Source: Schistocerca nitens (taxonomy: Eukaryota > Arthropoda > Insecta > Orthoptera > Acrididae). From it: a stretch of DNA of 64,000 nucleotides. Shown here one piece after another: positions 1-12,738 of the stretch; the first letter of the stretch is position 1, and the number at the start of each line of letters is the position of its first letter. A program made the position numbers and the translations under genes. Location of the stretch: positions 533,965,383 to 534,029,382 of the forward strand of contig NC_064621.1 of the NCBI RefSeq assembly GCF_023898315.1, in the 5' to 3' direction. The notes beneath the pieces are model-generated. The model was not told where the DNA came from, ran no database searches, and saw nothing but the letters and a program-made list of their open reading frames with translations.

Positions 1-155
1 TGAGGCAACAGTTTGTTGCGAAAGCTTGAATTTTGTGTGTATGTTTGTGTTCGTTTGTGTGTCTGTCGACCTGCCAGCACTTTCATTTGGTAAGTCACAT
101 CATCTTTGTTTTTAGATATATTTTTCCTACGTGGAATGTTTCCCTCTATTATAAC
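1..155. repeat. End of an interspersed repeat (TG-rich, then unique tail)
   Basis: A TG-rich stretch (about 33-70) leads into a tail that I remember as a very common interspersed repeat in Schistocerca sequence. The rest of the repeat lies left of the window. The identification is from memory only. Bases 156-321 are AT-rich and show nothing I can name. Confidence 0.4.
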
Positions 156-321
156 CATATGTATATATTAGTAAAATGACTAATTTCTTCAAAAATAGCC
201 TCTAAAATATAAGCATCTAAAAAATGTTGATATACATATGTAATTACCAAAGATTAAAATCACTTTATGCTTTCTGAAAATGTTTTTTACATATTTTCAC
301 ATTTACGTATGAAACATTACA

Positions 322-890
322 TTATATTTTTGCTTTATGGAATTCTTTAATACTGTATGGGAAAGTTTTAATCAAGTGACATTTTAGTTTATTTTTGAGA
401 GAAGACATGTTTTTTATTACCTTTATATAATTTGGCAAACTGTTGTACAGAAGGCAGTCTGCTTTTATAGGCTCATTGTCTGTTAATTTGTGCCGGTTTC
501 CTTCAGTATGATAATCATTTTTATTTCTTGTATTACAGTTATGGATATTTCTGTTTAACAATGCAGCATGTTTACGTTTTACATGAATAATTGTTTCATA
601 TATGTACAATGATGCTAATGTTAATATGTTCACTTCCCTGAATTTATTTGTGCAGGAGTCTCTAGGAGATAATTTTGCCTTCTTTTGCAGCTTTAGTACT
701 CTTTGTATGTGCACCAAGATACTATATAAAATTTGTGAATGAACTAGCGCATAGTTCATTAACAAATTCAAAATTTGAGCAGACATTTGTGATAGTACTG
801 TTCATATTTTGCTTTATTTCTACACACTTTTCTTTATTTTCCATGAATGATTTTATAACATCAGCTGCTTTCCCCCTTATCTATAGCTGA
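322..890 (-). mobile_element. LINE 3' fragment (C-terminal end of a non-LTR reverse transcriptase ORF)
   Basis: The minus-strand frame at 322-786 gives about 150 residues with the signature of the region after the RT domain in jockey/CR1-like LINEs: a block ending TRNKND, then YNSLPNYIK and a Leu/Lys-rich end. There is no catalytic domain, so this is only the C-terminal end of the ORF. It lies head to head with the plus-strand LINE that begins near 1,082. The two could be separate insertions or one insertion with an inverted 5' part. The ORF is open over this stretch, but the element is clearly incomplete. Confidence 0.6.
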
Positions 891-1081
891 CTTATCTATA
901 TAGCTGATTAATTTTAATTGGGGTATTATTCGCTCAGAGTATTTAATTTTTAGAAAATTGTTGAGGCTTTGTGGTTGCTCTCCGACATATTGCCTGGGGG
1001 CTTCTGTCTTGGGAACTTTGGGCGATGCTTGTGTAATTATTTTATTGGTGTTTCATCATTCACAAAAACAAAAATTATTGG

Positions 1082-3497
1082 ATGATAAAAGGGATTAAAA
1101 CATCTTTAATAAAATGGGGCTACTGCACAGAGCTAGCAAACTGGACAGTGGCAGGTCGAAAGAGTTCAATTTGTACTTTAAAAGGCAAATGTACTTGTAG
1201 AAGAGTGATTAAAGCAGCAAAGCAGCAAAAAAGGCTCACAATGATAATGTCATTAGGAACTCATCTAACAAATATAAGACAGTATGGAGTATAATAAACA
1301 ACCAAACTGGAAGAAAGAGAACCACAGACAATGAATTTAAGTTGAACATAGAAGGACAAAAAACAGAAAATACACATAAAATTGTCAATGATTTTAACAA
1401 AAATTTTTAAGAAATTTCAAAAAAATATATTGCCTGCCTGTTCAAACACTGTGCACTGTTGTCCAAAAAACAATGTTCCCTTGAATTCCTTTCTCCTATC
1501 TCCAACAACACCCTCTGAAGTAGAGGATATTATAAGGAAAAGAATCAAAAAAATATTCTCTGCTGCACATGTACGGTACCTTGCTTTTTACTTGAAAAGT
1601 GTTCACTTTCATTTGTGGGCCCGTGTGTAGTATCATGAACACCTCTTTTGAAGAGGGAACATTTCCTGATCAGTTAAAATTTCTAAAATTACCCAACTGT
1701 ATAAGAAAGAGATGAAAACTGCCATGGAAAATTATAGACCTATTCCAGTGTTATCCACATTTAAAAAAAAAAAAAATTTAATACTATGTTTCTATAAGAT
1801 AAGGAAGCTTTTTGAACTCCAACAACATTATAACATGTTCTTGGTACAGTTTTCCCAAAAATAGGTCAATCACAAATGCACTGCATAAGTTTTTAGGGAA
1901 GTGCTCAAATCTAATTGATCATAAACGGCCTGTTGTTGGTATATTCCGTGACCAATCCAAAGCCTTTGATATGGTCAACCATAAGTTGCTCCTTGCAAAC
2001 TTGAGAAATTTGGAATCAGTTTTACTGCTCACTGCTGGCTCGGTAGCTATTAAGTGAAAGGATACAATGTGTAGAAGTCAGAAATCCCAAGGATGCTACC
2101 TATTGCAGGTCAGAAAGCCTAACTATAATTTTTTGTGTCCCACAAGGGTCTGTTCTTGGGCAAGTCCTATTCACATAGTTAATCAATGACCCCCAAGAAA
2201 AATCTCTAATGCTATTTCTTTTATGTATGCTGATGATACAAATATTTTAATTTCCAACAGAGAAAATGTACTTCAAGAAACAGTCAATGAAACTACCTGT
2301 CACACAAAAAATTGGTTTGAGGCAAACAGACTACTAATAAACACCCAGAAAAGCGTAAACATGAACTTTCACGCAAGGGAGAATGATACCCCCTTCAGTG
2401 CAGATGTACATATTGGCAAATATGAAATTTTCAGTGTGGAGGACACCAAATTCCTTGGAATAACTGTCAGTAGATTACTAAACTGGAAATTGCATGTAGA
2501 GATAGTAGCAAAGAAGTTCAGCAAAATGTGTTACCTACTCAGATCAGTAAAAGAGTCAGCCAGCACTGACACTTTGAAGCTCATACACCATGCTCTGTTT
2601 GCATCCATTATGAGATATGGCCTAATTTTCTGAGGAAATAGTTCTAAAGCCAATACAATTTTCAAATTAGAAAAACAGGTGGTCTGAATAATGGCTTCAA
2701 AAAACAGAACCGAACACTGTAAACCACCATTTAAAGTATTAAAAATCCTGCCAATGCTGTGCCTTTGTGTAATAGAATTGGTTTGTTTTGTAGCTCAGCA
2801 TTTAGGAACGCTACACAGAAATCTAGGTTGCCACATTCACAACACTAGAAACAAATCGCAATTAAAAATTATAGCACACAGCACCAAATTATATGCTGAG
2901 ACAATTAATAATCTGAAGAACTGAGACCAAAAATTAAACAAATTTTATTAAATTACTGTTTTTACTCCATTACTGCATTTCTTGACACAGAATTCTAATT
3001 TCACCTTAAAAACTCATCAGCTTGTATATAATGCAACACTGTTTAAGTTGTTACTATTTCTATCCATGCTCTATGGATTTGTATGCCAACATAAACTGTG
3101 TAGTACAGAAGTGAGTTTTCCCGTATGTAATGTATTTTTAATGTATACTTTTGAACTTCCATGTTATTTGTTTTGCACTTTGTACGTAAACCTGAACACC
3201 TTCTATGCAGAAGTGTGTCACCTTTACTGTTTTACTTTAGTAATGAATTTCTAAATGTATGTTGTGCTTCTGTATTTCCATTTAATTTGCTTATTCGTTT
3301 CTTTCCCTTAATAGTGCGAACTTATTTAGAAATACTGAGCAATTCTGAATTTTTCACAAGATATTCAACTATATGCTTTCATAATCAATTTAACCATGTA
3401 TCATCTCATCTTCATTTTTGACTTATCCTGCATCATCATGTGTTTCTCTGCACACAATGTACGATCTACAGGATAAATAAAATTACAAATTACAAAC
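1082..3497 (+). mobile_element. Degenerate LINE (jockey/CR1-like RT ORF plus 3' end)
   Basis: Successive plus-strand frames carry reverse transcriptase landmarks in the right order. The linker before RT lies at 1,082-1,300. RT motif A, DQSKAFDMVNHKLL, is near 1,950-2,000. Motif C, MYADDTNIL, is at 2,223-2,250. Next come LGITVSRLLNWKLHVE (near 2,450-2,500) and MRYGLIF near 2,610-2,630. The C-terminal HNTRNKSQLK block is near 2,840. Several frameshifts and stops break the ORF, so it is dead. The 3' end is probably the AT-rich run with repeated AAATTACAA near 3,470-3,497. No endonuclease domain is visible, so the copy is 5' truncated. The clade is uncertain. Confidence 0.8.
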
Positions 3498-4150
3498 AGC
3501 TGGCACTGTTAAAGATTCAGCCCTCATTGCTGGTGGTGGCTGTTATATCAATTTACTTTTTGTTTATTACCCAAGTCCAGACCTTAAGAGTACACATTTA
3601 CAATTGTTACAGTGGAGAATACTTGTATTAGTTATTTGTAGTCTTCTGTCAGTGGTATGTTCCACAAATAATGATCACTTTTCATTAAATACAGTGACAT
3701 AGTTTTTGTGCCACTAATGACTTTTTAGCTTTACATTTTTATAAAAAGGATTATTAAGTCACTTATTTACTCTGAATAGATAGCAAGAAAATCAATTTAT
3801 ACAATAAGAAAAGTCCATATGCTGGCTGCAAATTATAAATCAAACATTCTGCTTAATCTATGAAATTCGCCTAAATTTTGATGAGTGTATTATGAGTACT
3901 ACGTGTTGTTTCATTCAGAATTTATAACTACTTTAGGTCATGTGTTTATGTTTTGTTCAATTATTGTCATAAGCTTTTTGTGAAACAAGTAAGTTCTGTA
4001 GAAATTATTCAGCTTCTTTGGTACTTGTGGCTTATTTATGGGTAAAATATATGTTTTTGATTGATTTGAGTAACTGATAAGAAAGCAAATGACATGGTCC
4101 ACATATTACATAAATTCAATTTGCAGCCAACAGTTGAAAAATTAATGTAC
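3498..4150. other. No gene seen; AT-rich intronic DNA of troponin T
   Basis: No frame with recognisable protein and no repeat I can name. It lies downstream of the last troponin T exon in the window, so it is probably intron, but the next exon is not in the window. Confidence 0.5.
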
Positions 4151-4276
4151 CTTGCGCTTGGCTTGCTTATCTTTCAACCTCTTGAGTTCTTCTTCTTCTT
4201 TGGCTCGCTGTTTGCGCCATTCTGTGATGTATTCTTTCAACTGTTCATCAAGATCGGATTTCTTCTGCTCTTGCCT
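4151..4276 (-). CDS. up: Troponin T exon: start of the conserved coiled region
   Basis: This 126-nt minus-strand exon encodes 42 residues: it opens RQEQKKSDLDEQLKEYITEW and ends LKRLKDKQAKRK. That closely matches the region after DPEFIK in insect troponin T. The protein anchors the troponin complex to tropomyosin on thin filaments of muscle. The highly charged Glu/Lys composition fits the tropomyosin-binding helix. The acceptor is TTTTTCAG just above 4,276 and the donor GTACAT just below 4,151. Both ends are in phase 0, and the exon joins in frame to the 4,368-4,407 exon. The next coding exons (the rest of the tropomyosin-, TnI- and TnC-binding parts) must lie left of the window. Confidence 0.95.
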
Positions 4277-4367
4277 CTGAAAAATTAATCATACAATTTC
4301 ATATACATTAGCTCTATTTTTGGTTTAATCTAACAAAATTGCTTGGCAGTTTAATTCAAAAACTCAC

Positions 4368-4407
4368 CTTAATAAATTCTGGGTCACCAGCAGGAGCAGT
4401 TTCTCCC
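4368..4407 (-). CDS. up: Troponin T exon encoding GETAPAGDPEFIK
   Basis: A 40-nt minus-strand exon. Its first base completes a split codon (phase 2), then it encodes GETAPAGDPEFIK and ends in phase 0. Drosophila troponin T has the very similar PAEGEGDPEFIK at this point. The acceptor is TTTCTTTGGAATAG and the donor AAG|GTGAGT, both canonical. It joins to the 4,151-4,276 exon across a 91-nt intron, by far the shortest in this part of the gene. The DPEFIK end is conserved across insects, which makes the assignment secure. Confidence 0.93.
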
Positions 4408-4409
4408 CT

Positions 4410-5901
4410 ATTCCAAAGAAATAGAAAATAAATTACAATTAGTTACAAAGTGATGTTTATTTATAATGCTGATAAATTTCATGTTTAGCATACTTACATA
4501 GAGAAGTGATGTTACAATTTATCATTTGATTTACCTTTACAGAAACATTTAAAAAATGTTTTCAACTCGATATTTTTTGTTTCATATTAGTACTCTTTCA
4601 ATTTATTTATAAATCACTTAAAATGTTTGGATTATAAATTTATTGTCTGCCAAAATGTAGGGAGCTGTGTAAACTGTTTTCAGTGCAATGGCTGACTCCA
4701 AGTAAAATATCTTTTGTCCATAAATAGGAACAAAGTTAGTGAAAAAGCAACTGTCTTCTGTTCAGTGAGTTTGCAGAGCTGTACTGCAAGCAGGAGTATA
4801 GTTGATAATAAGAGACATCTACGAACTTGAGTATTTCATCTTCATAGTGCAATGCAGTCTGGTCTTAGCTGAGCTGCTATTAAATGGTTTGTACGGCTTT
4901 CTTATCATAGACAGCTCTTTAACAGGTTAGAGCAAAAGATCTTTGTCAGAGAAGTATGATGTCCCAATGTGAGGATGTATATGCAGACAGCATTGTTTAT
5001 CTCATTACACTGAGACTGAGTGCATGTCCACACACTTTTGTGTATGCAGTATGGCAGCAAGTTGAAAAGCCCTTGTTCGGTACTGAGGTGACATTAATAT
5101 TAATAAAATCTCATTTTTGGTATTTTAATGCATTTGATAAGTCCACTGTAAACATTATCTGTGGAATAATTTTGCTTCTACAGCTTTTAAAAGTAGCTGT
5201 TTTTCACTCAAATGGATGAACTGGAATACTGTTCTAAAATTCTTTGCTTGGGATTATTTGTCACAAAGGAAAATTTCTCCAAATTCATAAAATGTTTATA
5301 AACATCTGCTCCTTCATTTTCAATAGTTAAGAAATGAGCATCAGAATTCAAATGCAGCTGTATGTTTCTTGAAGATAATCCACCTGAAAGATCTCCAAAA
5401 ACTACAACCACAGTGAAGATATTGAGAAAATGCACAGTATGGTACTGTATGATTACTGATAAAAAGTGTGTGAAATAGATGATACTATAGACAAATATAA
5501 AGAAAGATTGTAGTACATTGTAAATGAAGAATTTATTGTGAGAATACTTTGTGCAAATAGGTGCCATGATAGTTGAATGCTGATGAGTATATTCAAAAGT
5601 GAATGATTCAGAGCATTTGAAAAGAAAAATCAAAAAAAAAAGTATTTTAAGTGAGAGCTGTTTACAAACTACATTCAAGAAATGAATCAGAAGTTAAAGA
5701 AGTAGGTGGAGGCTGGTCACCCTGCACCAATAAAGACAAACTCTTTTTCATCTGACAGACAAAAGGTCCTTGTTTTCTGAGACTAAAAGGATTTCCTCCT
5801 ACAGACTATGCTGCAAAGTATAAAACAGTGCTGTTGCATATTATGGAAGTCTTTTAGACTGGGAATGACATGTAATTACGAAACAGCAATATTATATATA
5901 T
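4410..5901. other. No gene seen; intron of troponin T
   Basis: AT-rich sequence on both strands. An open minus-strand frame at 5,208-5,678 (156 codons) has no motif I recognise and is probably chance. No named repeat found. Confidence 0.5.
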
Positions 5902-8127
5902 AGGGCTTTCATTTTAACTGAAGACATTGAAGTATATTGAAAAGTACACATTGGATCAAAAAAAGGTATGATTCCAAGTTGCTTATCTTGGAGGGGAAAG
6001 TCCAGCAATAACACACTTGACCTGCCACCCCACCCTGTGTGTGGCTGCGGAGGGCAACTTTGAAATCTTCAATGGGAACCCCCATTTTTTATTTCAGATT
6101 ACAGTTCTACAGCAAAATCTACATACGTTTTGCCCAAAACCTTTTTATTTTACTTTATTTTTTTTATTTTGCCACAGATGGCACAGTAATTGGAGGAATA
6201 GAAATGGGTACACAATTGTAATTTATGACTTGCTACTCAGCGGCCCTTGAATATTGTATAACACCTGGTACCACACCTCCATTGCACAAGGGTAGGACAG
6301 GCCAGTATTTCATAACTTCCTGATGGAAACCCCATTTGCAACATCGTATTCCTCCGACATGTTGAACAGCGGATTACTCGATGTGCCGTTGTGGCGGTGT
6401 AGTGGTCTGCGATGTACCATAACAGGCAGTACACTGCGACTGGAGCTCATTTATTGTGTAGATGTAAAACAGTTAGAGGCTCTAAATATTATAATACTTG
6501 CACGGTTTTTATTGCCTGCTTGCCTACCTGTCATTTGGAGAATAGATGTGCAAGTGGACCCTGAATGTTGCAACCACAGAATAAAAAATTAAAATGATCC
6601 TGATTTACGGAGACTATAGGAGAAATGTTGAGGCTGCTGTTGCCTCGTATACCAAGCATTTTCCAGAGAAAGCTCGTTCTCATTCGTTATTTTACAAGGT
6701 TGTGAACACCTTTATATCTGATGCCAGCATACAGACCGGCAGAAGGAAACAAAGCAAGGTGTTACAGGAGAAGCTAGTGAAATAGCTGTGCTGGCAGCAG
6801 TGCACCACAACCCACGGATAAGTGCCCGGCGATTATACTGTGATTCTGGTATGTCCATAGGTAGTATTGTCACAGTACTGCATCATCATAAGTATCATCC
6901 ATAGCACATGTCACTGCATCAAGAACTTCACGGTGCCAATATCCATAAGCGGTTAGTGTTTTGTGAATGGGCACATCAACAAATGCAAATGACCCTGACA
7001 TACTTTGCCTAGGTACTATTTTCTGATTTGTCTGCATTCACAAACCATGGTAGTGTTAACTGGCGAAACATGCATTACTGGAGTGTAGACAGTCCGCACT
7101 GGTTATGGCAAGTCAACCATCAGTGTCGTTGGTCAGTTAACGTATGGTGTGGCATCATAGGGAACAAACTCATTGGTCTGTATTTTATCAATGACATGTA
7201 CAATGGATGCAAATATTGAACGTTTTTGGAACAGGAACTACCAGTACTATTGCAGGATGTTACCCTGGATATTCGACAGTGTATGTAGTTTTAGCACGAT
7301 GGTTACCCAGCATATTTCGCAATTGAAGAACAGGAGGTATTAGACCGTGTTTACACTAGTTGGTGGACTGGAAGAAGTGGCCCTATTAATAGGCATGCTA
7401 GGCTGCCAGATTTGATGTAACCAGATTTCTTTCTATGTAGATTTAAAGGATAAGGTGCACCAATATGTGCCAACATTCCAGGAAGACATGACCGACAGCA
7501 TCAGAAATTCTAGTGCTGGCAGTCCCACAGATATGCTTCTGTCCTTTGCATAGTCATTTGAAAAGTGGATCACTAAGTGTATTGAAGTTGGTGCTAATGT
7601 GCTCAAACACTTATTTTAATTTGAAAAGTACAGTAGCTATCGCCAAGAGCCACATCGACAGTGGCACGTTGAGTAGTACCCTGTTTGATATGTCGAAGGA
7701 ATACAACATTGCAAATGGGGTTTCCAACTAGAGCTTATGAAATACTGGCCTTTCCTACTCTTGCAGCATGGAAGTGGGGTCCCACATGCCATTGGATGTT
7801 CAAGGGCCATTGAGCAGTATGTTGTGCCCATTTCTATTCTTCAGATTACAGAGCCACCTGTGGTAAAATGAAGAAGATGCTTCAGACACAATGTATGTAG
7901 ATTTTGTAGATTTTGTCATAGAATCATTATCTGCAATAAAAAATGGTGGTCTCCATTGAAGAGTTCCAAAGTTGCCCCAACCACTCATTCATGGGTTGGG
8001 GTGGGAGATTCAGAGTGCTATCATTGGATGTCCCCTGGCGAGAAAAGTAGATTGCATTTACAACTTTTTTTGATCTGATGTGTAGTTTTTGAGATATTTC
8101 AATATCTTCAGTTAAAATGAACACCTT
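5902..8127 (+). mobile_element. Mariner-like (ITm) element with long terminal inverted repeats
   Basis: The ends are inverted copies of each other over roughly 300-350 bp (about 5,905-6,255 against 7,800-8,125). Both outer ends read CATTTTAACTGAAGA, and both arms share blocks such as ATCAAAAAAAG and CACCATTTTTTAT-like runs with indels between them. Between the arms lies a wrecked transposase on the plus strand (see next entry). The left end is flanked by TATA; the right target duplication is not clear. The arms are much longer than the roughly 30-bp ends of classical mariner, so this is a long-TIR lineage. Confidence 0.8.
6594..7560 (+). pseudogene. Mariner-like transposase remnant (DUF4817-type N-terminus)
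   Basis: It starts with a helix-turn-helix segment of the DUF4817 type (YGDYRRNVEAAVASY followed by FPEKARSHSLFYKVV, near 6,600-6,720). Further on, different frames give FTNHGSVNWRNMHYW, then VNVWCGIIGNKLIGLYFI and a block ending QHDGYPAYFA, near 7,030-7,320. These correspond to the regions around the first and second catalytic acids of IS630/Tc1/mariner transposases. At least four frame changes and many stops separate them. No full catalytic triad can be read. It cannot make an active enzyme. Confidence 0.75.
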
Positions 8128-9050
8128 GTTTGTTTACTGTGCACAAGACTAAACAGAACTGAATCAAAGCTCACACTTCCGAACAGATTTTGGGCACAGG
8201 TTGCATGATCAGGATAGTGACATTTTTTTTAGCATGAAAATGTATTTGTAAGTTGAGAAGTGCAGATTTAACAAGTTCATTAGACCAATGAATATGGTAT
8301 GTAGACTGCTGCACACTGAGATTGAGTGGAAATGTTGTTACATAACAATTATAACACATGGAGAATACAAATCAAAGCATTTCTCACATAAAAAATGACT
8401 GATAATGGGGAATTGTATTAGGATGATGCAGTGAATGATGAACAGACTATTTTACATCAAACCATCTGAGCCAAAAGAAGTCAAGTCATGCACCACATCA
8501 TTAAATATTGTTCAAATTAGAATCTGTCAATACATCCAAAGAATGTTCTTGCAAAGCAACAATGCTTAAAGTCTCACATTTCACAAAACAGAAGTTGGCA
8601 ATGACATGATACAGCATCATGTTGAATTCTTTGATTCTGTGTACATGTTACAAGCAATGGATGTTGATAATGCTTTCAGTCTTCCAGGCAGTCATGATAA
8701 TCTAAGGTGTGCCATTGAGTCTTTTGGCAATTTGCTGAATATTGGGGCACTAAAAGTAAAAATTCTAGGAGAACACAACACAAGGATTCAGAAAGGAATA
8801 GAAAATGTAGTGACACAATGTTTGTTAAAAAAGTGTTTGTGAACAGGTCAAAAGTTGCCGTGAAAAAGTGACAAATCAGAGCAAAAATCAAACTGAAAAT
8901 AGGAAAACCATACAAGTGTAACTTTTGTTATAAAAACACACATATGGCGGGGCGAGCACTCTATCGAGAATAAACTGTATTGTATTGTATTGTATTGAAT
9001 GAGTCATGAAGGAAGTCAACAAAGCTTATTGTTGTTTTTCCATGAATGAA
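8128..9050. other. No gene seen; short TGTAT tandem repeat at 8,973-8,997
   Basis: AT-rich sequence without recognisable protein. An AATAAA-like motif just before the TGTAT pentamer run (about 8,967-8,997) resembles the 3' tail of a retroposon, but no body can be identified to its left. Confidence 0.4.
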
Positions 9051-9059
9051 CTATTTCCT

Positions 9060-9800
9060 AAGGTTGTGACTTGAATGCCCTGTGATGCATAGAAAGTAGC
9101 TACATATCTCACATGTGTTATGTAATGTTCTCATACATGACAGAAACTCAAGTACAGTTGATCTCCCAAAACACACAATATGTCTTGAAGCAAAGATTGT
9201 GTCCACTCCTTTCACCAAATGAGGTGCAGATTCAGATTTCTGCAATTAATACACCCTGTTGTCTGTGGACCAAGGAGAAAAACATCTCTAGATGGAGCAA
9301 GATTTTTTGGTGACTTTCATAGACAAAAACAGCAGTTGGAGTCGAGTGTATTTTCTTCATCATAAGGTAGAGGTTTCTGATAAATCTATTGAATCAAAAG
9401 CTTGGCAGAAAATCAGACTTGACATAAGATTATGCCTTTTCAATCAGACAACAATAAGGAATACTGTAGTGAGAGAATGTTCTCCACCCTCAGGATGGCA
9501 GGTAAATGGTGATGTCTAATGGCTTCATAGACACAACAATAAAATAGTGTCACTGAATAAAAGAATCATCCGTTGCTCGAAGTGGCTCACTTCATGTTGA
9601 TTGAATCAAAATTACCACCATATTTAGGGGTGAAGCCATCAATATAGCAAAACTACAAACAAAAATCCACAATCTCCATAATAAATGGGAAAACTGAAGA
9701 TTTTGAAGTACTTAGTGCTGGAATTTGGAACATTTGAACATGGTATGTTGACATAAAGGGTCCCAAACCCAACAAAAAGTGAAATTTTGATACAGAGGAC
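9060..9800 (+). pseudogene. Ty1/copia retrotransposon integrase remnant
   Basis: Plus-strand frames give, in the order expected for copia integrase, a zinc-binding/leader remnant with VSTPFTK (near 9,205), the core start FLVTFIDKNSSWSRVYFLHHK (9,302-9,365, with the Asp of FID), then VSDKSIESKAW. Further on, in other frames, there is a block resembling the second half of the core (NNKIVSLNK, LNQNYHH near 9,535-9,620). Several frameshifts and stops lie between them. No LTRs, RT or RNase H were recognised nearby, so only this part of pol is left. What lies between 9,650 and 9,800 is doubtful. Confidence 0.65.
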
Positions 9801-10940
9801 ACAGTCTTTGACAAAGAAAATATGTTTCATCTTGCCACCATACATGGCTTTATGCAAGCCAAAAGTCATCAGGTTTCACAAAAATGCTGGATTTATTACA
9901 GCTCTGTATATTTACTGGCATGGTATGAAAAAGGCAGTGGTACTCTGCTTGTCAGTAGGAACATTATTTCACTTTACTCTCTGCATAGTGCAACAGAAAA
10001 AAGTTTCCATACATCTTGGCATAATGGTACACAAATACAGATAAAAGCACACAGTAGACATGGCAACAGAATGCATTTATGTTTTTTACAAAACAAGTAA
10101 CAGAAAACTGAGAAGAAAACCACATCATCATTAACTTTATTAATTAATCTGTGCAGTGTTAATTAATAAACAGCATAAATTTAAAAACTAAAGTAAGTCT
10201 TAACACTGTCACATGCTCAGCACTTCAAAAAATATATTTACAAAAAGTGACATTGCACCATATGTTAATTGATGGTACAAAAGGGAGAACATTAGGGCTC
10301 TATGAAAGAAAACTTCATTCTTGTGATGTTCAGTTGATGGAACTGGTTGGTATTTTTTATGCTGAACAAATTTATGTGCTCATTAATCAAGTTGTGTCTA
10401 TAGGAATGTGTCTCTAGCAAGACAGCACACAGTGTGTGTAAGCTACACAATATATCTTCTTTGGTGTAAGTCCCCAAAAAAATTACAATATTTGGGTGTT
10501 GCTGGCTTATGTAACCTATTTTTCTGTAATGAACATACTGCAGACATAAATATAAATATTATATTTTAGTTCTCTTTGTCATTTTTTCATACACCCATAG
10601 TGAAAACAATATTAGTAGGTTGCAATAACATGTTTAACGATATTTTTTTATTGGCAGAAGAATATCACATATACAGTGTTTTCTTTTTGAACTTGACATT
10701 TTTTTAAACAGTGCAAATGACAGGAAAAGAAAACTATCCCGTATATGCTGAAGAGAGCAGGTGATTGTTCAGGCACTTTTTTATTGAACTGGAAATGGAA
10801 GTTGAGAAACATCCTGACAAATACAACCATCTGCTGGACTGGAACTCAAAAGTTTCATAACAGTGAACACTCAGCAGAATGAGAGATTAAAATTGAAAAC
10901 ATGCTGTGTTGTTCCTAACCGTTCCCCATGGTGTCCTTTC
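9801..10940. other. No gene seen; intronic DNA
   Basis: Small open frames only, none recognisable. Could include more of the decayed copia element, but I cannot support that. Confidence 0.4.
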
Positions 10941-10944
10941 TCTC

Positions 10945-11125
10945 ACTGATAGTCCAGTATGAGCTTTGGAAAGTTGGAGAGAAATATAAGCAAAATTGAG
11001 GCTGTGAAATTAAGCCAGGAGTTGTGGCTGGATAGCTCTTCAGTAAGCATGTAACTAGTGAAAGGCAAGGATCCTGGTTTGATTCTAAATCCAGTACACA
11101 GTTTTAACCTGCCAGAAAGATTCAA
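10945..11125 (+). repeat. Old, decayed copy of the tRNA-module repeat
   Basis: The end reads as a mutated version of the 300-bp unit seen at 50.0-51.0 kb: GAAAGGCAAGGATCCTGGTT, then TCTAAATCCAGTACACAG and TTTTAACCTGCCAGAAAG. Internal A and B boxes are badly damaged, so it is much older than the copies at 49.6-51.0 kb. Confidence 0.6.
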
Positions 11126-12537
11126 AACAGCTTAACTCCATTATAGGATAAAATATTATTCTGAAATGGAAATGAGCCACATAACATTGTGTCAGTATTG
11201 TCAATGTTCATTGCTTATCTAGATGGGAGCCTGTCAATCTGCAACTGATGTTTTTGCATACATCACTTTCTGCTCACATTTACCATTAGCTGATTTTTGA
11301 TTTTGTAATAAATAATTTGTCTGCAAAAATAAGTCACCATTAACGAGAAACTTGATCTTATGAAGTTTTCTTTCTCATGTATTCATCATACAAAAACTGA
11401 GGGTGAATGAGAACTATAATCACATGTAGCTAACTCATTGCAAACATAAAAACACAAATCATAAAAATCTTTCACAAACCAGACATAAAGCACTTGAAAG
11501 GTACAGACAGATTCATGACAAAACCAGACCATCAATTCCAAGCATACATTTAGCTATCAGACGCACATATATTAGCATTTTATCAACACCAAACACATAA
11601 ACATATGTACAATAATGCGATAACAAACAAAGCTTATTTTGACGGTGTATGTTCCTTTAATTGTACAATGACTTGGGGTAAACATAGAAAATAAAACAGG
11701 AGAGAAACTATGCTTCCATAATGATTGTAGGATAAGTGTGAGTCTGACACCTTGTTCCTCTGTTTTTAGAATACGTTTTAATGCTATGTGATACTAAAGT
11801 AGAAACATCGATACTAATGATCATGTCATTGGTGAGTATAAACAGTGTACAATAAAATGGAAATGTGTGGTTAACAGAACTCTATTATACAATAAACATG
11901 TACAGACTAGCAGTGTTTTTGTTGCCTGTTTCAAATGTATTCAATTACCTGTGTTTTTCAGTAGCCCATTTTGTTATTTGGGCACAATACGTACAGTCTG
12001 TATTTGTAATTTTTCTGACAGCTTCTATCTCCACCACATGTGCAATGCTGTTCAGATATTTTATTGCTGTGTCTTGAATTTCCTGGAGTGGAACAGGCCC
12101 TCAGAGTTTTATACTCAATTTAGGGTCTGTTTGTAGTATATATTAATAGTATCACATTCATGTACCCTTAAATTTGAAGATGAGTTAGCAGCAAACGTCA
12201 TGTTAGAGCTTGTGGTAATAGTAAATTTCATATTATCAGTAGATGTAGATTTCAGCAGTTTTTAATTGAGCTAGCATATTGCAGTGCTCTGCAGCAAGCT
12301 GTGTGAAAGAATGACATTAGCATGTATTTCATGCATATTGGACAATAACTGCAAATTTTCTGAAAGACAAAGGATTGACATTTGATCAATTCAGGACACA
12401 CCTTCAGATCAAGCACACATGTCCCTATAATTTTCTTTCTGAGGATTTTTTAATATTTCTGTCTGTATTGCTGTCTTGAAAAATGTAAAAGTTAGTACAT
12501 AAATGTTCAGTTCTGTATAATCAAACAGTGGAAAATA
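11126..12537. other. No gene seen; intronic DNA
   Basis: AT-rich, no recognisable frame or repeat on either strand. Confidence 0.45.
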
Positions 12538-12677
12538 CAGGATGGAATGTAACAATATTATGAAAAGGACAATTGCTGCTCACCACATGCTAAGCCTCAG
12601 ATAGGCATAACAAAAAGACTGTCAAAAAGTGAGCTTTCGGCCAACAAGGCCTTCATCATAAATAGACAATGTACACA

Positions 12678-12738
<61 letters not shown>

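Noticed and set aside
4493-4550. Another troponin T microexon upstream of the GETAPAG exon
   Set aside because: A GTAAGT donor is present, but the nearest acceptor gives 37 nt, not a multiple of three, and a weak pyrimidine tract.
5208-5678. 156-codon minus-strand open frame
   Set aside because: No domain, AT-driven Phe/Ile/Ser composition, inside a troponin T intron, no splice or promoter context.
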